This document shows positions 13,401 through 15,406 of a DNA stretch of 15,406 nt, piece after piece. A program made the position numbers and the translations under genes. Each line of letters begins with the position of its first letter. Position 1 is the stretch's first letter. The notes below the pieces were generated by a model. The model was not told the DNA's origin and ran no database searches. It saw only the letters and a program-made list of their open reading frames with translations. Origin of the DNA: an uncultured Fastidiosipila sp. (GTDB lineage Bacteria > Bacillota > Clostridia > Saccharofermentanales > Fastidiosipilaceae); assembly GCA_947253875.1 (NCBI GenBank), contig CAMYAM010000024.1, positions 1-15,406 on the forward strand. Direction: 5' to 3'.

Positions 13401-15406
13401 GCGGAACCAGGAAATCTTGAAACAAACTTGCAAGCAAACTTCGTAGCAGAGAGTGAAATTAATGACTGGTCTGCAGTTAAGATGTTCCAGATTAAACTTG
13501 TTTCAGGACAAATAGATCCAGGTAAGCTGGCGATATTTAAGGTCCCAGTAGTAAGCGATAGTGAAGAAAATGTTACCGCAGCCAAAGATGGATATATCTA
13601 TGCTGCTAATGGATTTGCATACGGTGCAAGTGTATCAAGTAAAGATACATTAAGTGATCCAAAATCGTATGTAGAAACTGTAACCAACTATCCAAGGTAT
13701 GAGATAGTTAGAACAGTTAAATTTGAAAGCGGTGATGCAGGAGCTATAAATATTGAAGATCAAGATCCTAGCTGGCCATTTAGTAAATTGATTACGAAGA
13801 AAGTTAAAAACAATGAAGCTTGGAATAAAAATATCAAGGATATTGTTCCAAATAAATTCTTCAAAATTGCTGACTTAGTAAACCACAAGATTTTGGATGC
13901 TGCTAATAACTACAAATGGGTAGCCAAAGATGAAAAGACTGTCGAATGGCTAGACGGTAAAGATATTAGTGAATTAGATAGTGAAGCAATTAATAGAGAC
14001 CTGACTTTCGAAGCAAAAGAAATCATCAAAAAAGAAAATCCAAATGATGATCGTTATGTTAAGGTTACTTTCAAATCTACAGAGAAAGGTAAATTTGACC
14101 AAGACAAGACAGAAATTTCATATTGGGTTCTCAAGGGTACTAAATTTGCGGATGCTCTAAATATTGAAGAATATAAAGCTAAAGACGAAAAAGTTAAAGT
14201 CATAGAAATACCAGAAGTTGAAAATATTAGTGGCGAATTTAGTGGCTGGAATATTAGCGAGAAAGAGTATTCAAAAGAATTAACTGAATATAATGAAGCC
14301 CTAAATGCAGATCTAGAAATCATAGCAAGATACAAAGTTGTTGAAGTTGATATAAGTTATAAATTTGTAAGCGGAACAGCTGACAAAAACCTACCAAAGG
14401 GTGTAATGGACCAACTTAACAATCAAGCTTTGATTAAAAAAGGAAATGCAGGAGATACAGTTAAAGCCCCAGAAATAGAATTTACTTCAGTCGAAGATGG
14501 CGAAGGATCATGGAAGTTCAAAGCATGGGCACCTGAAAGCAAAGTATTATCTATTAAATCTGATGAAAATGTATTTACAGGTACCTGGACATGGGAAAAA
14601 TTCACAGCAGACAAGATTATCCCATATCTTCCAGATGAGGAAGAACCAGACAAAGGTAGTGATGACAAAGACATACCTAAAAACTACATCACAGTAACAT
14701 TCAAATCAGAGGATGCAGCTAAGGGTAAAGTAAAAGTTGGAACAAAAGAAGGTTTTGAAGTAAAAGCAAAAGTAGCACCAGATACAGATCTATCTAAATT
14801 AACAGACATAACAACTGTTGCAGAAGATAACTACGGATTCACAAAATGGGATCCAAAACTAGGTGTAGCAAAAGCAGGCAATATCTATACAGCTTACTTT
14901 ATCAAGAGTGGTTCTGAGATCAAAGAAAATGATCCAATCCCAGAAGGCTGGTTGAAGGTAACTGTCAAACAAGATGCAGAATCAATAAAAGAAAATACAG
15001 TTGAAGAGAAGACTTATGCTGTTAAACCAAATGATAAGTTAGCTGAAGATAAATTCCCTAACTTAGAGAATAGTGCCAAAGATGGCTACGAGAAACCAGC
15101 TTGGTACAAGGATATGGATAAAGCTCCTACAACAGCTCCTTGGGACATTGAAATTACTAAGGATACAAGCTTTATTGCCAAAGCTGAAGCTGTGAAAGTA
15201 ACTCCAACGCCAGAGCCAACTCCAAATCCAGAACCAACTCCAACACCTGAGCCACAACCTCAGCCAACTCCGACACCAGAACCTACACCAAGTCCAGATC
15301 CAAAGGCTGAAAAAGTAAAAATAACATTTAAAGTTAATAAAGGTAAATGGTCAGATGGTTCAACAGAGGACAAAGTTCTAGTTGTAGACAAAGGTACAGT
15401 CATTGA
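10491..15406 (+). CDS. Giant multi-domain secreted surface adhesin with SHIRT-like and repeat modules, 3' truncated by window (first 1638 codons)
   Basis: An uninterrupted frame runs from ATG 10491 (AAGGGGG, 6 nt spacing) off the right edge. Residues 1-32 form a Sec signal peptide (MKRRK, hydrophobic core, cleavage probably after V-F-A). A low-complexity Asn/Gln/Glu-rich segment follows (about 33-110), then a very long beta-rich ectodomain (about 110-1185) with no family I can name. The C-terminal part is modular: module A 1189-1286 (starts YVKVTFKSTEKGKF, contains GEFSGWN); a SHIRT-like domain 1287-1370 (Y-K-F-V-S-G-T, N-L-P-K-G, G-S-W-K-F-K-A-W, G-T-W-T-W); module C 1399-1475 (ITVTFKSEDAAKGK, FTKWDP); module D 1485-1565 (WLKVTVKQDAES, PAWYKD). 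A Pro-Thr-Glu spacer spans 1571-1604, and a further module starts KITFKVNKGKWSDGSTED. Such layouts belong to wall-anchored stalked adhesins; an LPXTG signal is expected beyond the window but not seen. Ligand unknown. Confidence 0.92.
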   Translation, partial: MKRRKLLTFTLLVFVLLGLIAPSFYPLNLVFANNLNEVNQRTDVQQSSEDFTGEEKSDDNKQNQQIEASTDEVSNVQNNQLRQAVNMSSEDVEGSLAINSSIVDQSNKPENKAEEGWIPTGAIADINIKLQASNKGNAKDDDVIKGLHADITIPRKYLEEDYFSKKGYQILGGNNLTIDDKADKDNIYLKVSSDELEVGSILAFQVRVKVKLPHYVNDQLVNPKIKHGSTIDVKGILYDENNQKISDEVYGLKIHAKSNYIARSNNYSYSRYLKEGDTQLKADKKNLVEDENIIKDLTYYINVRDTYFWQARSHTDTGVYLPDKVKVKLTPKTLDQGEVKITDSSWTKAGDGSYYKYVVPTIKNQSTTEYVDANTSVSIKLPGYEVAKSHDVFDVSVVLVDESDKEIAETQSKTVTYSASYYIEKERPPRPDNKLDLRSKVTLKNSGDYYYNNNKEKETNWTLEIKNDNNYSKKPELNLYLGNIDNFQMEKNFYLTKLSFDTSKLSELDGDITYKLTAMDVDSGKVVDLGTKALHEEVTFEPEKYVRPEVVFSKAITIPQGESLTMNLTTKVFSQDYDNYDNYKNWKQADKVDKYDIQYGKTKLTDRKLNIAIAGYFYTNTSKEERVDRYVKYSSDFKTSDMSELVIQALLGRVNMDQHPSYAHKLKDSDEFVDKNKKVVANTGDTVRMNIDVYFNLYVKDKEELKNNLRALGQRQYLKNPKLLIEVPGFEDTLDVSIKVRSNKYGTDQEYKNVNISKENRGGKLFYVVPLDDENLAEFIDEFRIQYDVTFKDEKRPTGLFFLDYHLVYDNYGNNAFVNYASFDGHLEHEDRGDLNQNGKTNEKFLWGKYNVEYGSTFKVFGSAASLRHDEKNGKVVEDDYYNLKHNISNVYPLGAKHNLGLGIENKLDGPIKSMRIVDVLAHKNDKMQISGQERNSGTRLMLTGPVTVDTESKQFTNNKDAKFEITYSTAEPGNLETNLQANFVAESEINDWSAVKMFQIKLVSGQIDPGKLAIFKVPVVSDSEENVTAAKDGYIYAANGFAYGASVSSKDTLSDPKSYVETVTNYPRYEIVRTVKFESGDAGAINIEDQDPSWPFSKLITKKVKNNEAWNKNIKDIVPNKFFKIADLVNHKILDAANNYKWVAKDEKTVEWLDGKDISELDSEAINRDLTFEAKEIIKKENPNDDRYVKVTFKSTEKGKFDQDKTEISYWVLKGTKFADALNIEEYKAKDEKVKVIEIPEVENISGEFSGWNISEKEYSKELTEYNEALNADLEIIARYKVVEVDISYKFVSGTADKNLPKGVMDQLNNQALIKKGNAGDTVKAPEIEFTSVEDGEGSWKFKAWAPESKVLSIKSDENVFTGTWTWEKFTADKIIPYLPDEEEPDKGSDDKDIPKNYITVTFKSEDAAKGKVKVGTKEGFEVKAKVAPDTDLSKLTDITTVAEDNYGFTKWDPKLGVAKAGNIYTAYFIKSGSEIKENDPIPEGWLKVTVKQDAESIKENTVEEKTYAVKPNDKLAEDKFPNLENSAKDGYEKPAWYKDMDKAPTTAPWDIEITKDTSFIAKAEAVKVTPTPEPTPNPEPTPTPEPQPQPTPTPEPTPSPDPKAEKVKITFKVNKGKWSDGSTEDKVLVVDKGTVI
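15201..15302 (+). repeat. Pro-Thr-Glu coding repeat (PTPEP-type spacer)
   Basis: About 34 codons alternate Pro with Thr, Glu, Gln, Asn, Ser or Asp (T-P-T-P-E-P-T-P-N-P-E-P...). The DNA is a degenerate hexamer-like array of CCA-ACT/CCA-GAA units with varied third bases. In the protein it should be an extended, stiff spacer between surface modules. Repeats of this kind often vary in copy number between strains. Confidence 0.8.

Noticed and set aside
14054..14697. Open frames overlapping the adhesin gene on both strands
   Set aside because: They are shadows of the adhesin frame, which is continuous for over 1600 codons and shows clear domain structure.
15063..15257. Trp-rich minus-strand open frame
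   Set aside because: It is the complement of the Pro-Thr-Glu spacer of the adhesin (CCA codons read as TGG). It has no ribosome site or independent support.

Overview
The window is AT-rich DNA with strong Shine-Dalgarno sites (AAGGAGG type), lipobox-bearing lipoproteins and wall-anchored surface proteins. This points to a low-GC Gram-positive bacterium (Bacillota). The style of the extracellular repeat modules resembles adhesins of host-associated anaerobes of the Clostridia/Tissierellia type, but that is an inference and no species can be named from the sequence.

Left end (1-780): the C-terminus of a sortase-anchored surface protein with an atypical VSKTG sorting motif and a near-perfect terminator. 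Next come three degenerate 23-24 bp tandem repeats that run directly into the isolated 3' end of a DUF4143-type AAA+ ATPase gene, which looks like a relic.

Divergent pair (714-2473): on the minus strand, a small single-pass membrane protein gene, interrupted by an in-frame TGA, precedes a small lipoprotein gene. On the plus strand lies a two-TM bacterial PH-domain protein. Both directions have promoter-like -10 boxes about 40 bp apart, and both units end in good hairpins.

Centre (2474-6622): a 376-bp gap holds a terminator, a 12-bp direct repeat and a possible promoter. It is followed by a 924-residue single-chain restriction-modification enzyme of the MmeI (type IIL) kind and by the tRNA U34 hydroxylase gene trhO.

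Right centre (6673-10351): two unrelated-looking alpha/beta hydrolases 39 bp apart (one membrane-anchored, one acetyl-esterase-like), a lipoprotein of unknown function, and a cytosolic protein with a gluzincin-like HELFH...E motif. Close spacing and the lack of clear terminators suggest that trhO through the lipoprotein may share a transcript.

Right end (10491-15406): the first 1638 codons of a giant secreted adhesin. It has a signal peptide, a long N-terminal ectodomain, a SHIRT-like module, several short beta-type modules and a Pro-Thr-Glu spacer. It runs off the window.

Surface-protein genes at both ends, a gene relic with minisatellite-like repeats and a stand-alone restriction enzyme make this look like a variable accessory stretch around a few housekeeping-type genes. 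No tRNA, rRNA, CRISPR array, insertion sequence or prophage was seen. I found no clearly new multi-gene system. The most unusual features are the TGA-split small membrane gene, the repeat-abutted ATPase relic, and the lipoprotein plus gluzincin-like pair.
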